Source of the DNA: Deltaproteobacteria bacterium
GTDB taxonomy: Bacteria > Desulfobacterota > Syntrophorhabdia > Syntrophorhabdales > Syntrophorhabdaceae
Reading direction: 5' to 3'
Assembly: GCA_022711595.1 (NCBI GenBank)
Contig: JAKLET010000008.1
Location: forward strand, 1-64,000
DNA length: 64,000 nt
Shown here: positions 42,756 to 52,916 of the stretch, piece after piece
Numbering within the stretch: position 1 is the first letter of the stretch
Layout: the number at the start of each line of letters is the position of its first letter
Notes under the pieces: model-generated
What the model was told of the DNA's origin: nothing
The model's database searches: none
What the model saw: the letters and a program-made list of their open reading frames with translations, nothing else
Translations under genes and position numbers: made by a program

Positions 42756-44301
42756 AGAAATTCTGCCCGAAAACACGGCGAAAACGCTGGTGCCGCAGGC
42801 TGAGGTCGCTCGTGAAGTAAGGCCTGCACCCCCGCGCTATCGCAACGAGATAGCCAAGTACATCATTCGCCGCAGCAGCGACTGTACGCTTTGCGGCAGG
42901 TGCGCCCGGGTTTGCCCCAATGGGGTGCACGTGCTGAAGCCCGGTTATAAACTGTTTTCAGCCCCGCACCTGAATGTCTGCATCGGTCCTTCCTGCCGGA
43001 AGACAGATCATTACTGCATAGACCTGTGTCCGAACAAGGCGCTGCAAATGGTCGAGAATCCGATGTTGAAGGCGATGGGTGACTATCGTTGGACGCCGGA
43101 CATGTTGATGGCTACCTGGAGGATGGCCGAGACCGGGGAGCCGCCGGCACCGGAATACGGCTACGAGTATGAGACCGGTGCTTCAGGCGGCGGTTTTGAC
43201 CGCCTGCGGTTCAGGTTCCCTGAAAAACCACCCGTTGATTTGCTCGACGATGAGATAGACACCAGCATCGTCCTCAACAGGCGCGGTGACGGCCGGCCGC
43301 AGGTGAAGATCGATGTCCCGTGGTATGGAGGGGGCATGTCCTTTGGTTCCGTCAGCAACGTTGTCCAGCTTTCCAAGGCCCGCGCCGCCGTCGCCTTCAA
43401 TACCTTTACCTGTACCGGTGAAGGCGGCTACATGGAGCGCATGAAGCCCTACGACGACCACGTCATCACGCAGATAGCCACCGGTCTTTTCGGTGTCCGC
43501 GAAGAGACGATCCAGCGTGTCCGCATTGTCGAGTTCAAGTACGCACAGGGCGCCAAACCGGGTCTTGGCGGCCACCTGCTGGCAGATAAGGTAACCCCGG
43601 CAGTCGCGAGGATGCGTGAGACGGTCCTGGGTATCTCGCTTTTTTCGCCATTTCCCTTTCATAGTGTTTACTCAATCGAAGACCACCAGAAGCACATGGA
43701 CTGGATCAAGCACATAAACCGGCAAACCTTGATCGCCACCAAGGTTTCCACGCCCAACGACGTGGATATGGTCGCCGTGGGCAGCTACTCCGCGGGCACC
43801 CATATCGTGCATCTCGATGGCGGATACGGCGGCACAGGGGCCGCGCCCGACATAGCCAAGAAGAACATCGCGATGCCCATCGAATACGGCATCGTGAAGG
43901 TCCACCGGTTCCTCACCGATGAAGGCATCCGTGACAAGGTCACGCTGATAGCCAGCGGCGGGCTGCGGACGCCCCACGACATCGCGAAAGCGATCGCGCT
44001 GGGGGCCGATGGTGTTGTCGTGGGTACTTCCGAACTGGTCGCGCTGGGGTGTATAAGATGTTCACGCTGCGAAAGCGGTCGCGGCTGCCCGCGCGGCATC
44101 GCGACCACCGATGCCGAACTTGCGTCGGATGTGGACCTTGAATGGGGGACACAGCGGATCATCAATCTGTACAGTGCCTGGCGGAAAGAGCTGGTTGCCA
44201 TATTGAAACGGTTTGGCATGCGCAGCGTCAGTGAATTGCGGGGGCGTACCGATCTTCTGATGCACCTTGATTATACCAATGATGTGGAGACCCATATATG
44301 A
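42721..44301 (+). CDS. gltB: Archaeal-type glutamate synthase, central FMN domain (GltB2-like)
   Basis: A 526-residue protein: ferredoxin-like N-terminus (CTLCGRCARVCPNG and CIGPSCRKTDHYCIDLCPNKAL), then the complete Glu_synthase barrel with PWYGGGMSFGSVS, AFNTFTCTGEGGYMER, HLDGGYGGTGAAPDIAKKN, LIASGGLRTPHDIAKAIALGADGV, and the 3Fe-4S motif CIRCSRCESGRGCPRGI. It would reduce 2-iminoglutarate to glutamate using ammonia channelled from the partner glutaminase. The TTG start is supported by GAGGAGGAGA. Stop and next start overlap (ATGA). Confidence 0.88.
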   Translation: MEGSLARESALKEILPENTAKTLVPQAEVAREVRPAPPRYRNEIAKYIIRRSSDCTLCGRCARVCPNGVHVLKPGYKLFSAPHLNVCIGPSCRKTDHYCIDLCPNKALQMVENPMLKAMGDYRWTPDMLMATWRMAETGEPPAPEYGYEYETGASGGGFDRLRFRFPEKPPVDLLDDEIDTSIVLNRRGDGRPQVKIDVPWYGGGMSFGSVSNVVQLSKARAAVAFNTFTCTGEGGYMERMKPYDDHVITQIATGLFGVREETIQRVRIVEFKYAQGAKPGLGGHLLADKVTPAVARMRETVLGISLFSPFPFHSVYSIEDHQKHMDWIKHINRQTLIATKVSTPNDVDMVAVGSYSAGTHIVHLDGGYGGTGAAPDIAKKNIAMPIEYGIVKVHRFLTDEGIRDKVTLIASGGLRTPHDIAKAIALGADGVVVGTSELVALGCIRCSRCESGRGCPRGIATTDAELASDVDLEWGTQRIINLYSAWRKELVAILKRFGMRSVSELRGRTDLLMHLDYTNDVETHI

Positions 44302-46922
44302 GAAGCGGGATTATCGAAAAAATCTTACGTTCCCGACAGCGGCTTATCGAAGAGCTGCGTGTACCTTACCCTGCGTCCTATAAAGGTGAAGAAGAGGGCG
44401 GCTGCGGAGTGGTCGGTTTTTGCGCCACGGAGCCGGTTGCCGCCCGCCATATCCATGAGCCGTCACGGCAGATGCATAACCGCGGCAACGGCAAGGGAGG
44501 CGGGATCGCCGCGGTAGGTTTTATACCGGAGCAGCTCGGGGTCACGCGCGAGGTCCTGAACGACTATTATATGATGCACGTCGCGTTCCTGGACAACACT
44601 GTCCAGGGGCAGCTCGAAGAGAAATATATCACTCCTTATTTTAAGGTCGAGACCTCCTGCAGGCTGGATACGGTTGAAGACTGGACGGCTATCCCTTCGC
44701 TGGAGGCCAGGCCCCCCGATGTCATGCGCTATTTTGTCCGGGTCAAGCCGGAGGCCCTGGACAGTTTCATTGCAAAGAATGAACTGGGCCAACTGACACG
44801 TGAATATGCGGAAGGTGAGTTCCTGAGTCAGCAGGCTGTCAAGCTGAACCAGGAATACTACGCTTCGCTGGGTGATAAAAAGGCCTTCGTCATGTCCTAC
44901 GGCAAAAATATCATGATCCTGAAAGTGGTCGGGTTTGCGGAGTCGATCACCGATTATTACAAGATCGACGATCTCAAGGCGCATGTCTGGATCGCCCACC
45001 AGCGTTTCCCCACCAAGGGGCGGGTCTGGCACCCGGGCGGTGCGCATCCCTTCGGTGCTATCAATACCGCGCTTGTCCATAACGGTGATTTTGCAAACTA
45101 CAGCTCCGTGTGTGAATACCTTGCCCAGCGGCATATCTACCCCCAGTTCCTGACCGATACCGAGGTCTCGATCCAGATCTTTGACCTGCTGAGCAGGACA
45201 TATGGGTATCCGCTTGAATATATCATCGAGGCCCTTGCGCCTACCACGGAATTGGATTTCGACAGACTGCCGGGAGAGAAACAGGCCATCTACCGCGCAA
45301 TCCAGGCGACACACATCCATGCCTCGCCGGACGGGCCCTGGTTCTTCATCATCGCCCGCACCCTTGCTGGGGCCGATAAATTCCAGCTCATGGGGATCAC
45401 CGATACCTCCATGCTCCGCCCGCAGGTCTTCGCCTTTGCTGACGGTGAAGTACAGGTCGGTCTGATATGTTCCGAAAAACAGGCGATCGATGCGACACTG
45501 CACAGCATGTCCCAGGAAGACGGCCGTATCTGCCCCATTGCGGACAAATACTGGAATGCCCGCGGCGGCAGTTCGACGGACGGCGGTTCCTTTATATTCA
45601 CTGTCGAAAAGAACGGGTCGGGCAAATACGGTCTTCATTGTACCGATAAGTTCGGCGTTCCCGTAAGGCTGCCTTCCGGGGCCGAAATCGGCAATCTGTC
45701 GGAAGAAATTATGCTGTCCGGAAAGAATGGCGATAAGATCGCGGCAGGTATAAGAGAACATTTCGATACCGGAAGCGAGGGCCTCTTTCGCTATTTCACG
45801 GGCAGCATTGCCGGGTGGTCTCTGCCGGATGTCGCTCGTGCATGCGAGGCGGTCATTTCCCAGGCGAGGGATTCTAACCAGTTTGCCGGGGCCATTGAAG
45901 TGATGACGTTTCTCAACGACCGACGGTATGCCGCGGGCACGAAAAAGCGCAAACACATCCTCCAGATCGTTCGCAGTGCTTTGCGCCAGTTGTTCTCCAA
46001 AATGCCTCTGATCGGAGAGGGGACATCGACAGCCGAATTCCGGCTTATCAATTACGATACCAGGGGACAGTTGAGGGGACCGCGGGAGGGCGAGACGACT
46101 TTGATAATCGATACGCTCGGTTTCCCGCCGGAAGGGAATGATTGTAATTCCACGCTCCTGGTGGATGCCTACGTGAAGGGCTGGAAGCATTTCATCGTCT
46201 ATAACTGCGCGGGCCAGCGTTTTACCGGCTGCGGTCTGGGGCCGCATACCGGTGATGTCACGATCGACGTGTACGACAGTGATGGTGATTACCTTGCCTC
46301 CGGCATAGATGGTCTGACGATCACCGTCCACGGCAACGCCCAGGACCAGTTGGGGCAGATCATCAAGTCCGGCAAGCTTGTCATCCATGGTGACGTTGGG
46401 CAGACCTTTCTGTACGGTGCGAAAGGCGGTTCCATTTTTGTGCTCGGTAATGCCGCCGGCCGTCCTCTTATAAATTCCGTGGGCAGACCGAGAGTGGTGA
46501 TCAACGGCACATGCCTTGACTTCCTCGCGGAGTCCTTTATGGCGGGTGACCCATTCGCGGGAGGTGGTTTTGTCGTTCTCAACGCCATCACGCTTGACGA
46601 TGAAGGAAACGTGGTCGATCTCAAGGAGCCCTACCCCGGCGGCAACCTGTTCTCTCTGGCCTCAGGCGGTGCGATCTATGTACGTGACCCTCACAGGTAC
46701 CTTGTCAGGCAGCAGCTCAACGGCGGCAATTTCTTCAGGATGACCGATCAGGACTGGGAGACCATCCTGCCGTATCTCCAGGAGAATGAGCGTTTGTTCG
46801 GGATCAGGGTGGATGGCCTGCTCACCGTCGACGGCAAGCACAGGCGGCCCGGCGCGGTCTACCGGAAGGTCGCCCCGGCGAAACTGTCAGGCACCGCTGA
46901 GATGGAATCGGACGAGTGGTAG
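44298..46922 (+). CDS. Glutamate synthase glutaminase domain fused to GXGXG C-terminal domain (GltB1+GltB3)
   Basis: This 874-residue protein begins with about 35 residues before GGCGVVGF; the Cys is the expected N-terminal nucleophile after processing. Other class II amidotransferase motifs: HQRFPTKGRVWHPGGAHPFG and VHNGDFANY. The C-terminal third (about 600-800) holds the GXGXG beta-helix: LTITVHGNAQDQLGQIIKSG, GGSIFVLGNAAGRP, FAGGGFVVL. The FMN domain is missing here and supplied by the preceding genes, so glutamate synthase is split across three polypeptides. Confidence 0.85.
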   Translation: MRSGIIEKILRSRQRLIEELRVPYPASYKGEEEGGCGVVGFCATEPVAARHIHEPSRQMHNRGNGKGGGIAAVGFIPEQLGVTREVLNDYYMMHVAFLDNTVQGQLEEKYITPYFKVETSCRLDTVEDWTAIPSLEARPPDVMRYFVRVKPEALDSFIAKNELGQLTREYAEGEFLSQQAVKLNQEYYASLGDKKAFVMSYGKNIMILKVVGFAESITDYYKIDDLKAHVWIAHQRFPTKGRVWHPGGAHPFGAINTALVHNGDFANYSSVCEYLAQRHIYPQFLTDTEVSIQIFDLLSRTYGYPLEYIIEALAPTTELDFDRLPGEKQAIYRAIQATHIHASPDGPWFFIIARTLAGADKFQLMGITDTSMLRPQVFAFADGEVQVGLICSEKQAIDATLHSMSQEDGRICPIADKYWNARGGSSTDGGSFIFTVEKNGSGKYGLHCTDKFGVPVRLPSGAEIGNLSEEIMLSGKNGDKIAAGIREHFDTGSEGLFRYFTGSIAGWSLPDVARACEAVISQARDSNQFAGAIEVMTFLNDRRYAAGTKKRKHILQIVRSALRQLFSKMPLIGEGTSTAEFRLINYDTRGQLRGPREGETTLIIDTLGFPPEGNDCNSTLLVDAYVKGWKHFIVYNCAGQRFTGCGLGPHTGDVTIDVYDSDGDYLASGIDGLTITVHGNAQDQLGQIIKSGKLVIHGDVGQTFLYGAKGGSIFVLGNAAGRPLINSVGRPRVVINGTCLDFLAESFMAGDPFAGGGFVVLNAITLDDEGNVVDLKEPYPGGNLFSLASGGAIYVRDPHRYLVRQQLNGGNFFRMTDQDWETILPYLQENERLFGIRVDGLLTVDGKHRRPGAVYRKVAPAKLSGTAEMESDEW

Positions 46923-46946
46923 TTTAAAAATGAGAGAGTGTAGAAA

Positions 46947-47516
46947 ATGACGACAAGAATTTCAAAACAGAAAGCCCCGGGAGACCTTCTGAAGATTGTG
47001 CGGGAAAAGGCGGATGTCGATCTGAGCACCTGCTATCAATGCAGGAAATGTTCCGTCGGCTGTCCTGTGGCCGACCGGGTCGAGTCGCCGCCTTCCGAGA
47101 TAATACGCAGACTGCAGCTTGGCGCAGGCGACGAATTATTACAGACCGGCCTTATCTGGATATGCCTCTCCTGTGAAACTTGCTATGCCAGGTGTCCCAA
47201 TAAGATAAACTTCGCGGCTGTCATTGATGCCTTGAGATCCATCGCTGTCGAAAAAGGGGTTGCCAGACCTCAAGGCGACGCGCCTCTGTTCAACCGCTTG
47301 TTCCTGGACACGGTCAGGTCTTACGGCCGCGCTTATGATCTGAAGGCCATCGTAAAATACAAGCTCGGGACGGGGGACATGAAACAGGATATGGACAAGT
47401 TCCCTTCCATGCTGAAGAAAGGAAAAATGGCGATCCTGCCGCCGTCCGGCGCCGACAAGGGCAAGGTGAAACGCATCTTCGAAAAGGCTGCGCAAAACAA
47501 AGGAACAGGACGATGA
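46947..47516 (+). CDS. hdrC: Heterodisulfide reductase subunit C-like
   Basis: A 189-residue protein with two 4Fe-4S motifs: CYQCRKCSVGCP (about 29-40) and CLSCETCYARCP (about 73-84). HdrC links the HdrA electron chain to HdrB. The stop overlaps the hdrB start (ATGA). Confidence 0.9.
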   Translation: MTTRISKQKAPGDLLKIVREKADVDLSTCYQCRKCSVGCPVADRVESPPSEIIRRLQLGAGDELLQTGLIWICLSCETCYARCPNKINFAAVIDALRSIAVEKGVARPQGDAPLFNRLFLDTVRSYGRAYDLKAIVKYKLGTGDMKQDMDKFPSMLKKGKMAILPPSGADKGKVKRIFEKAAQNKGTGR

Positions 47517-48388
47517 AATACGCATATTATCCCGGGTGCTCTGCTCATTCCACTGCTCGCGATATGCATGAGTCATGCATGGCGGTGTCGGAGGCGCTTG
47601 GTATCGAACTCAGCGAGATCAAGGGCTGGACCTGCTGCGGTGCCAGCGCCGCCCATCAGACCGACCGGAAACTGGCGGCCTCGCTGGCCAGCGCCAATCT
47701 TCTCAAAGCCAGGCAGATGGGCATGGACATGGTGGTCAATTGCGCCGCCTGTTACAACCGCTCGAAGGCGGCAAACCATGAGGTCGTTCATTCTGACGAA
47801 ATGAAGCGGGCAATCGCCGAGATCCTTGGAGAGCCCTATGACGGGTCTGTCCCGGTTCGGCATTTTGTCGAGGTGCTTTTGAAAGATTTTGGACCGGCAA
47901 AGCTGCGCAAGAAGATCGTTGTCCCGCTGACGGGTCTCAAGGTGGCGGCCTATTACGGTTGTTACCTGGTTCGCCCTCCGGAGGCAACAGGTTTTGACGA
48001 TCCCGAGAACCCCACTGTTCTTGAGAGCCTCATCGACGTGACTGGCGCTGAGAGTGTGGAGTGGTCCGGTAAGGTGGATTGCTGCGGCGGGATGCAAAAC
48101 CTTACCCGGACGGAGATTACTATCAAGCGGTCAGCTGCTGTTATTGAGATGGCGCAGGCTGCCGGAGCCGACTGCATTGTCGTCGCCTGTCCCATGTGCC
48201 AGATCAGTCTCGATGTGAGACAGGCCGATATGGAAAAGCTCCTCGGCAGGAAATACGATATACCGGTCATCTACATCACACAGCTCATCGGTCTCGCCCT
48301 CGGTCTTGCGCCTGAAAAACTTGGATTTAGCAAGCTCATGGTTGATCCGGCAGCTGTTTTGAGGACAGCGAAAGCAGCGGTTTCATGA
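47513..48388 (+). CDS. hdrB: Heterodisulfide reductase subunit B-like
   Basis: This 291-residue protein has two CCG domains: YYPGCSAH...TCCGASAAH...VVNCAACYNR and AAYYGCYLVRP...DCCGGMQNL...VACPMCQISLD. In methanogens these bind the noncubane 4Fe-4S clusters that split CoM-S-S-CoB. In a bacterium without those thiols the substrate is another disulfide or the unit is only an electron relay. Both cluster motifs appear complete. Confidence 0.92.
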   Translation: MKYAYYPGCSAHSTARDMHESCMAVSEALGIELSEIKGWTCCGASAAHQTDRKLAASLASANLLKARQMGMDMVVNCAACYNRSKAANHEVVHSDEMKRAIAEILGEPYDGSVPVRHFVEVLLKDFGPAKLRKKIVVPLTGLKVAAYYGCYLVRPPEATGFDDPENPTVLESLIDVTGAESVEWSGKVDCCGGMQNLTRTEITIKRSAAVIEMAQAAGADCIVVACPMCQISLDVRQADMEKLLGRKYDIPVIYITQLIGLALGLAPEKLGFSKLMVDPAAVLRTAKAAVS

Positions 48389-48435
48389 AAATGCTTATTG
48401 ATGACGGACAATTGGAGATCATTTAAGGTTAAGAT

Positions 48436-51400
48436 ATGGATAAAAGTGAAAAAAAGTTAACAGGCGCGGTTCTGGTCCAGGGTGGCGGTATCGCCGGCAT
48501 TCAGGCGGCCCTCGACCTTGCTGATTCGGGATTCAAAGTCTATCTTGTGGAGCGTGACGCGGCCATAGGCGGCATGATGGCCCATCTTGACAAGACGTTC
48601 CCCACCGGTGATTGCGCTACCTGTATCGTGTCGCCCAAACTGGTCGAATGCGCCCGCAACATAAATATTGAGATATTTACCCTTTCCGAACTCATCAGCC
48701 TGGAAGGAGAGCCCGGTAACTTCAAGGCCAGGATCAAGGTCTATCCCCGATATGTAGATGAAGACAAGTGTACCGCGTGCAGCCAGTGCACCGACGTTTG
48801 CCCTGTAAACGTTCCCAATCAATTTGACCGCGGAATGGGTACAAGGAAGGCTATCGCAAAGCTTTATGCCCAGGCAACGCCCAACAAGTTCGGTATCCTG
48901 AAGAGCGGACACGCTCCGTGCAAGGTGGCATGCCCGGCGAACATCAACGTTCAGGGCTACATCCAATTGATCAAGAAAAAGGAATACCTCAAGGCCGTCA
49001 ATCTCATCAGGGAGAGAAACCCTCTCTCCGCCATCTGCGGACGTGTCTGCACCCATCCATGCGAGTCCGAGTGTACGCGCAATAATATCGATACATCGGT
49101 TTCCATCAGACTGCTCAAACGCTTTGCCTCAGACCAGGAGATGAGAATGGTCAGGTCAGGTGAACTGGCCCTTCCGGAAGAGAAGGCCCCGGCTGCAGGC
49201 GCCAAAAAGATCTCCATCATCGGTGCAGGGCCTGCCGGTTTGACCGCTGCCGCCGATCTAGCGGACCGTGGCTATGCGGTGACCGTCTACGAAGCCTCAT
49301 CGGGGGCCGGCGGTATGCTCCGATGGGGTATCCCGGCTTACCGACTGCCGAAGGATGTCCTGGACTACGAGGTGGAACTTATACGCCGCAAGGGGATCAC
49401 ATTTGTTTACAATACCCGTATTGGCACGGATACCTCTATGGACAAGTTGCGGCAGGAAAATGATGCCGTTTTTCTCAGTGTGGGCACACAGAGCAGCCGG
49501 ACCCTGGGCGTCGAGGGCGAGGACAAAAGCGGTATCGCTTATGGCCTCGATTTCCTGCGCCGGGCCGGGGACAAGGACAACCCTCCCCGGCTCAGCGGCA
49601 AAGTGGTGGTCATCGGGGGCGGCAACGTTGCCGTCGATGTGGCCCGCAGCGCCGTGCGCCTTGGCGCGGAAGCCGTCGAGATGGTAAGTCTGGAGGCGCG
49701 CCACGAGATGCCGGCCCTGCCTGAAGAGGTAGTTGCCGCCTTGGAAGAGAATATCGGGGTCAACAATGGCTGGGGCCCGAAACGCATTCTTGGCAACGGA
49801 AAGGTCGATGCTGTCGAACTCAAGCGCTGCATCCGGGTTTTCGATGAGAACGGACGATTCAGTCCCCTTTACAACGAGAACGAGACGACGACGTTAAAGG
49901 CCGATCGGATCATCGTCGCCATCGGCCAGGCCGTGGATAAAGACTCACTTGGCAGCATGGGGGCGGCTACAGAAGGGAGCTGGTACAAGGTCGATAAGAT
50001 CACTCTGGAGACGTCCGTAAAGGGCGTGTTCGCGGGTGGTGACAATATCCCCGGCAGCGCCACCGTTATCGGTGCCGTAGCCGCAGGCAAGAGAGCGGCA
50101 GAATCGATAGACCGTTACCTCAAGGGCGAGGACATGTTATCCGATCGCTTTGAATCCTCTGTGAGACCGGTCCCCCCAGAGATGCTCCCTGAAACAAGGG
50201 GTATGGAAAAGAGGCCCCGTAACGAGCAGGCGATACTTCCCGCAAGCCAGCGCCTCGGGAATTTTACCGAGGTCGAAGAGGGCCTTACCGAAGAGGCCGC
50301 CCTGGCAGAGACAGAGCGTTGTCTCAACTGCGCCATGTGTTCCGAGTGCCAGCTGTGTGCCTCCGCATGCGAGCAGCACGCGGTCGACCATACGATGACA
50401 GAAAAGATCGTCGAGCTTGATGTCGGTTCCGTTATCCTCACGCCCGGTTTTGAGGAATTCGATGCAACGAAAAAGGGTGAGTACGGATATGGCCGGTATC
50501 CCAATGTTATCACCAGCGTTCAGTTCGAACGCATGCTCTCCGCTTCCGGGCCTTTCGATGGCCATGTCATCCGGCTTTCCGACGGCAGGGAAGCCAGGCG
50601 TGTGGCCTGGATCCAGTGCGTTGGCTCGCGGGATACCCGCTGCGGAAATGAGTATTGCTCTTCTGTTTGCTGCATGGTCTCCACAAAGCAGTCGATGATC
50701 GCCGCCGAGCACCTGCCCGGGCTGGAGGCGACCATTTTCTACATGGACATCCGGGCCCATGGTAAAGATTTTGACCAGTATTACGAGCGGGCAAAGAAAC
50801 AGGGTGTCGATTACATCAGGGGGATACCATCCCGCATCATCCAGATGCCCGGCACGAAAGACCTGCGGGCGACATACTATAACGAGGCCGATCAATTACA
50901 GGAAAGGGACTTTGACCTGGTCGTTCTGTCCGTCGGCATGGAGCCGGGCCTCGCTGCCGTGGATGCCGCCAGGCGTCTTGGTTTTGAGCTTAACGAATAC
51001 GGTTTCTGTGCCACTGACAGGTTTGCGCCATTGAATACTTCCCGGCCGGGGGTTTTTGTTGGAGGGGCTTTCCAGGAGCCGAAGGACATCCCGGAGACGG
51101 TGACCCAGGCCAGCGCCGCAGCTTCGATGGCCATGGAACTGCTGGCCCCGGCCCGCAACACGCTGGTCACCAAACCGGTCTATCCCGATGAGCATGACGT
51201 CACCGATGAAGAGCCCCGGGTCGGCGTCTTTATCTGCCACTGCGGCCGCAACATCGCTTCAGTGGTGGATGTGAAAAAAGTGGTTGACACTGTGGCCAAC
51301 GAGCCGAATGTCATCATTGCCACCGATACATTGTTCACCTGTTCCGATACCAGTCTCGACAATATCCGTGAGACCATCCGCGAGAACAGGCTCAACCGTG

Positions 51401-52905
51401 TTGTCGTGGCTTCCTGCACGCCGCGCACTCACGAGCCAATCTTCAGGGACACGCTCCGTGAAGCCGGCCTCAACCAGTATTTGTTTGAAATGGCCAACAT
51501 CCGCGACCAATGCTCATGGGTGCATTCGGCACTGCCGGAGCGGGCAACCGAGAAATCCATCGACCTTGTCAGGATGTCCATCGCCCGTGCCCGCAGGCTG
51601 GTCCCGCTGCAGGGCTCGTACTCAAGTGTCGTTCAGAGCGGCCTTGTCATCGGTGGCGGCGTCAGCGGCATGTCGGCGGCCCTGGCACTGGCGCAGCAGG
51701 GTTTTGAGACCCACCTGGTCGAAAGATCGGATACGCTGGGCGGCAATTTCCTCGGCCTGAATTACACGCTGGAACACGACGATGCCAGCGGGTTCCTCAA
51801 CTCCCTGATAGGCCGTGTTCAGAGAAGCCAAAATATCGTCCTGCACATGAACGCCGAGGTGAAGAATGTCGCCGGCTTCATAGGCAATTTTGAGGTCACC
51901 CTCAACGAGAACAATGAAGAGATTACGGTGCCATGCGGTGCGATCGTGGTCGCCACCGGGGCCAAACCGGCGGTCACGAAAGATTTCCAGTATGGCCGGT
52001 CCTCCAACATCATCACCCAGTCGGAGCTTGAGAGCGCGTTGCATTCGGGCAGTTTTTCTTCGGCTAGCCGCAACATCGTGATGATACAGTGCGCCGGTTC
52101 GCGCAGTGATGAGAGGCCTTATTGCAGCCGCATCTGTTGTTCAATGGCGGTAAAGAATGCCCTCAAGCTGAAAAAACAGGACCCCGACGTGAATATCATT
52201 GTTCTGTACCGGGATATCCGTACTTATGGATTCAGGGAAAAATATTATAAACAGGCCCGCGAAGCCGGTGTTCTCTTTATGAGATACGAAAAAGAAGACC
52301 CGCCTGTCATCTCCGACGATCATAGCCTGGTCACACTGAGGAGCCCCGACTTTCCGGAGCCGGTGGAGATCGAGACCGACACCATCGTGCTCGCTACCGG
52401 TATCGATGCTCCGCAGGACAACCGAAAGCTGGCAGATATGCTCAAGGTGCCTCTCAATGCCGACGGCTTCTATGTTGAGGCCCACCTTAAGCTCAGGCCC
52501 GTCGAGTTCGCAACCGAAGGCATTTTTCTGTGCGGCCTTGCCCATTCACCCAAGATGTCCGATGAGAATATCTCACAGGCGCGAGCGGCTGCCTCCAGGG
52601 CGGCGACCATTCTTTCAAAGACCCAGTTGGAGGTTGGCGGACAGGTATCCAGCGTTGACCAGGGGAAGTGTATCTCCTGTATGACCTGCGTCAGGGCCTG
52701 TCCCTACCACGCTCCATTTGTTAACGTTGACGGCAAGGCGCAGATCGCCGCTGCCGCATGTATGGGTTGCGGCATATGTGCCTCGGAATGCCCGGCACAG
52801 GCGATCCAGCTCAGGAATTTTGAGTCTGATCAATTCGAGGGTATGCTGCAGGCTTTATTGACGGGATCGGGTGAGGAGAGCTATCCCGAATCCGTAACGA
52901 AATAA
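48436..52905 (+). CDS. hdrA: HdrA-GltD-HdrA fusion flavoprotein (1489 aa)
   Basis: Domains in order: HdrA FAD region (GGGIAG 16-21; DCATCIVSPKLVE 59-71); 4Fe-4S C112-C122; a GltD-type NAD(P)H:FAD unit from about 158 (CKVAC, CGRVCTHPCESEC 201-213; GAGPAG 263-268; second Rossmann GGGNVAV 394-400; GGDNIPGSATVIGA 534-547); a Cys-rich junction CLNCAMCSECQLCASAC (629-645); the remaining HdrA part (CVGSRDTRCGNEYCSSVCC 728-746; ICHCGRNI 933-940; CTPRTHEPIF 994-1003); a second HdrA Rossmann unit (GGGVSGMS 1073-1080; CAGSRSDERPYCSRICC) and a C-terminal 2x 4Fe-4S ferredoxin. Three flavins are likely. HdrA flavins perform electron bifurcation in methanogens; the GltD insert gives a port for NAD(P)H and a natural link to the GltB proteins upstream. 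Confidence 0.9.
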   Translation: MDKSEKKLTGAVLVQGGGIAGIQAALDLADSGFKVYLVERDAAIGGMMAHLDKTFPTGDCATCIVSPKLVECARNINIEIFTLSELISLEGEPGNFKARIKVYPRYVDEDKCTACSQCTDVCPVNVPNQFDRGMGTRKAIAKLYAQATPNKFGILKSGHAPCKVACPANINVQGYIQLIKKKEYLKAVNLIRERNPLSAICGRVCTHPCESECTRNNIDTSVSIRLLKRFASDQEMRMVRSGELALPEEKAPAAGAKKISIIGAGPAGLTAAADLADRGYAVTVYEASSGAGGMLRWGIPAYRLPKDVLDYEVELIRRKGITFVYNTRIGTDTSMDKLRQENDAVFLSVGTQSSRTLGVEGEDKSGIAYGLDFLRRAGDKDNPPRLSGKVVVIGGGNVAVDVARSAVRLGAEAVEMVSLEARHEMPALPEEVVAALEENIGVNNGWGPKRILGNGKVDAVELKRCIRVFDENGRFSPLYNENETTTLKADRIIVAIGQAVDKDSLGSMGAATEGSWYKVDKITLETSVKGVFAGGDNIPGSATVIGAVAAGKRAAESIDRYLKGEDMLSDRFESSVRPVPPEMLPETRGMEKRPRNEQAILPASQRLGNFTEVEEGLTEEAALAETERCLNCAMCSECQLCASACEQHAVDHTMTEKIVELDVGSVILTPGFEEFDATKKGEYGYGRYPNVITSVQFERMLSASGPFDGHVIRLSDGREARRVAWIQCVGSRDTRCGNEYCSSVCCMVSTKQSMIAAEHLPGLEATIFYMDIRAHGKDFDQYYERAKKQGVDYIRGIPSRIIQMPGTKDLRATYYNEADQLQERDFDLVVLSVGMEPGLAAVDAARRLGFELNEYGFCATDRFAPLNTSRPGVFVGGAFQEPKDIPETVTQASAAASMAMELLAPARNTLVTKPVYPDEHDVTDEEPRVGVFICHCGRNIASVVDVKKVVDTVANEPNVIIATDTLFTCSDTSLDNIRETIRENRLNRVVVASCTPRTHEPIFRDTLREAGLNQYLFEMANIRDQCSWVHSALPERATEKSIDLVRMSIARARRLVPLQGSYSSVVQSGLVIGGGVSGMSAALALAQQGFETHLVERSDTLGGNFLGLNYTLEHDDASGFLNSLIGRVQRSQNIVLHMNAEVKNVAGFIGNFEVTLNENNEEITVPCGAIVVATGAKPAVTKDFQYGRSSNIITQSELESALHSGSFSSASRNIVMIQCAGSRSDERPYCSRICCSMAVKNALKLKKQDPDVNIIVLYRDIRTYGFREKYYKQAREAGVLFMRYEKEDPPVISDDHSLVTLRSPDFPEPVEIETDTIVLATGIDAPQDNRKLADMLKVPLNADGFYVEAHLKLRPVEFATEGIFLCGLAHSPKMSDENISQARAAASRAATILSKTQLEVGGQVSSVDQGKCISCMTCVRACPYHAPFVNVDGKAQIAAAACMGCGICASECPAQAIQLRNFESDQFEGMLQALLTGSGEESYPESVTK

Positions 52906-52916
52906 GGAAAATGGTT

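Noticed and set aside
44463-46388. 641-codon open frame on the minus strand
   Set aside because: It is the antisense shadow of the glutamate synthase gene; the plus strand has clear catalytic motifs, and the minus product matches nothing.
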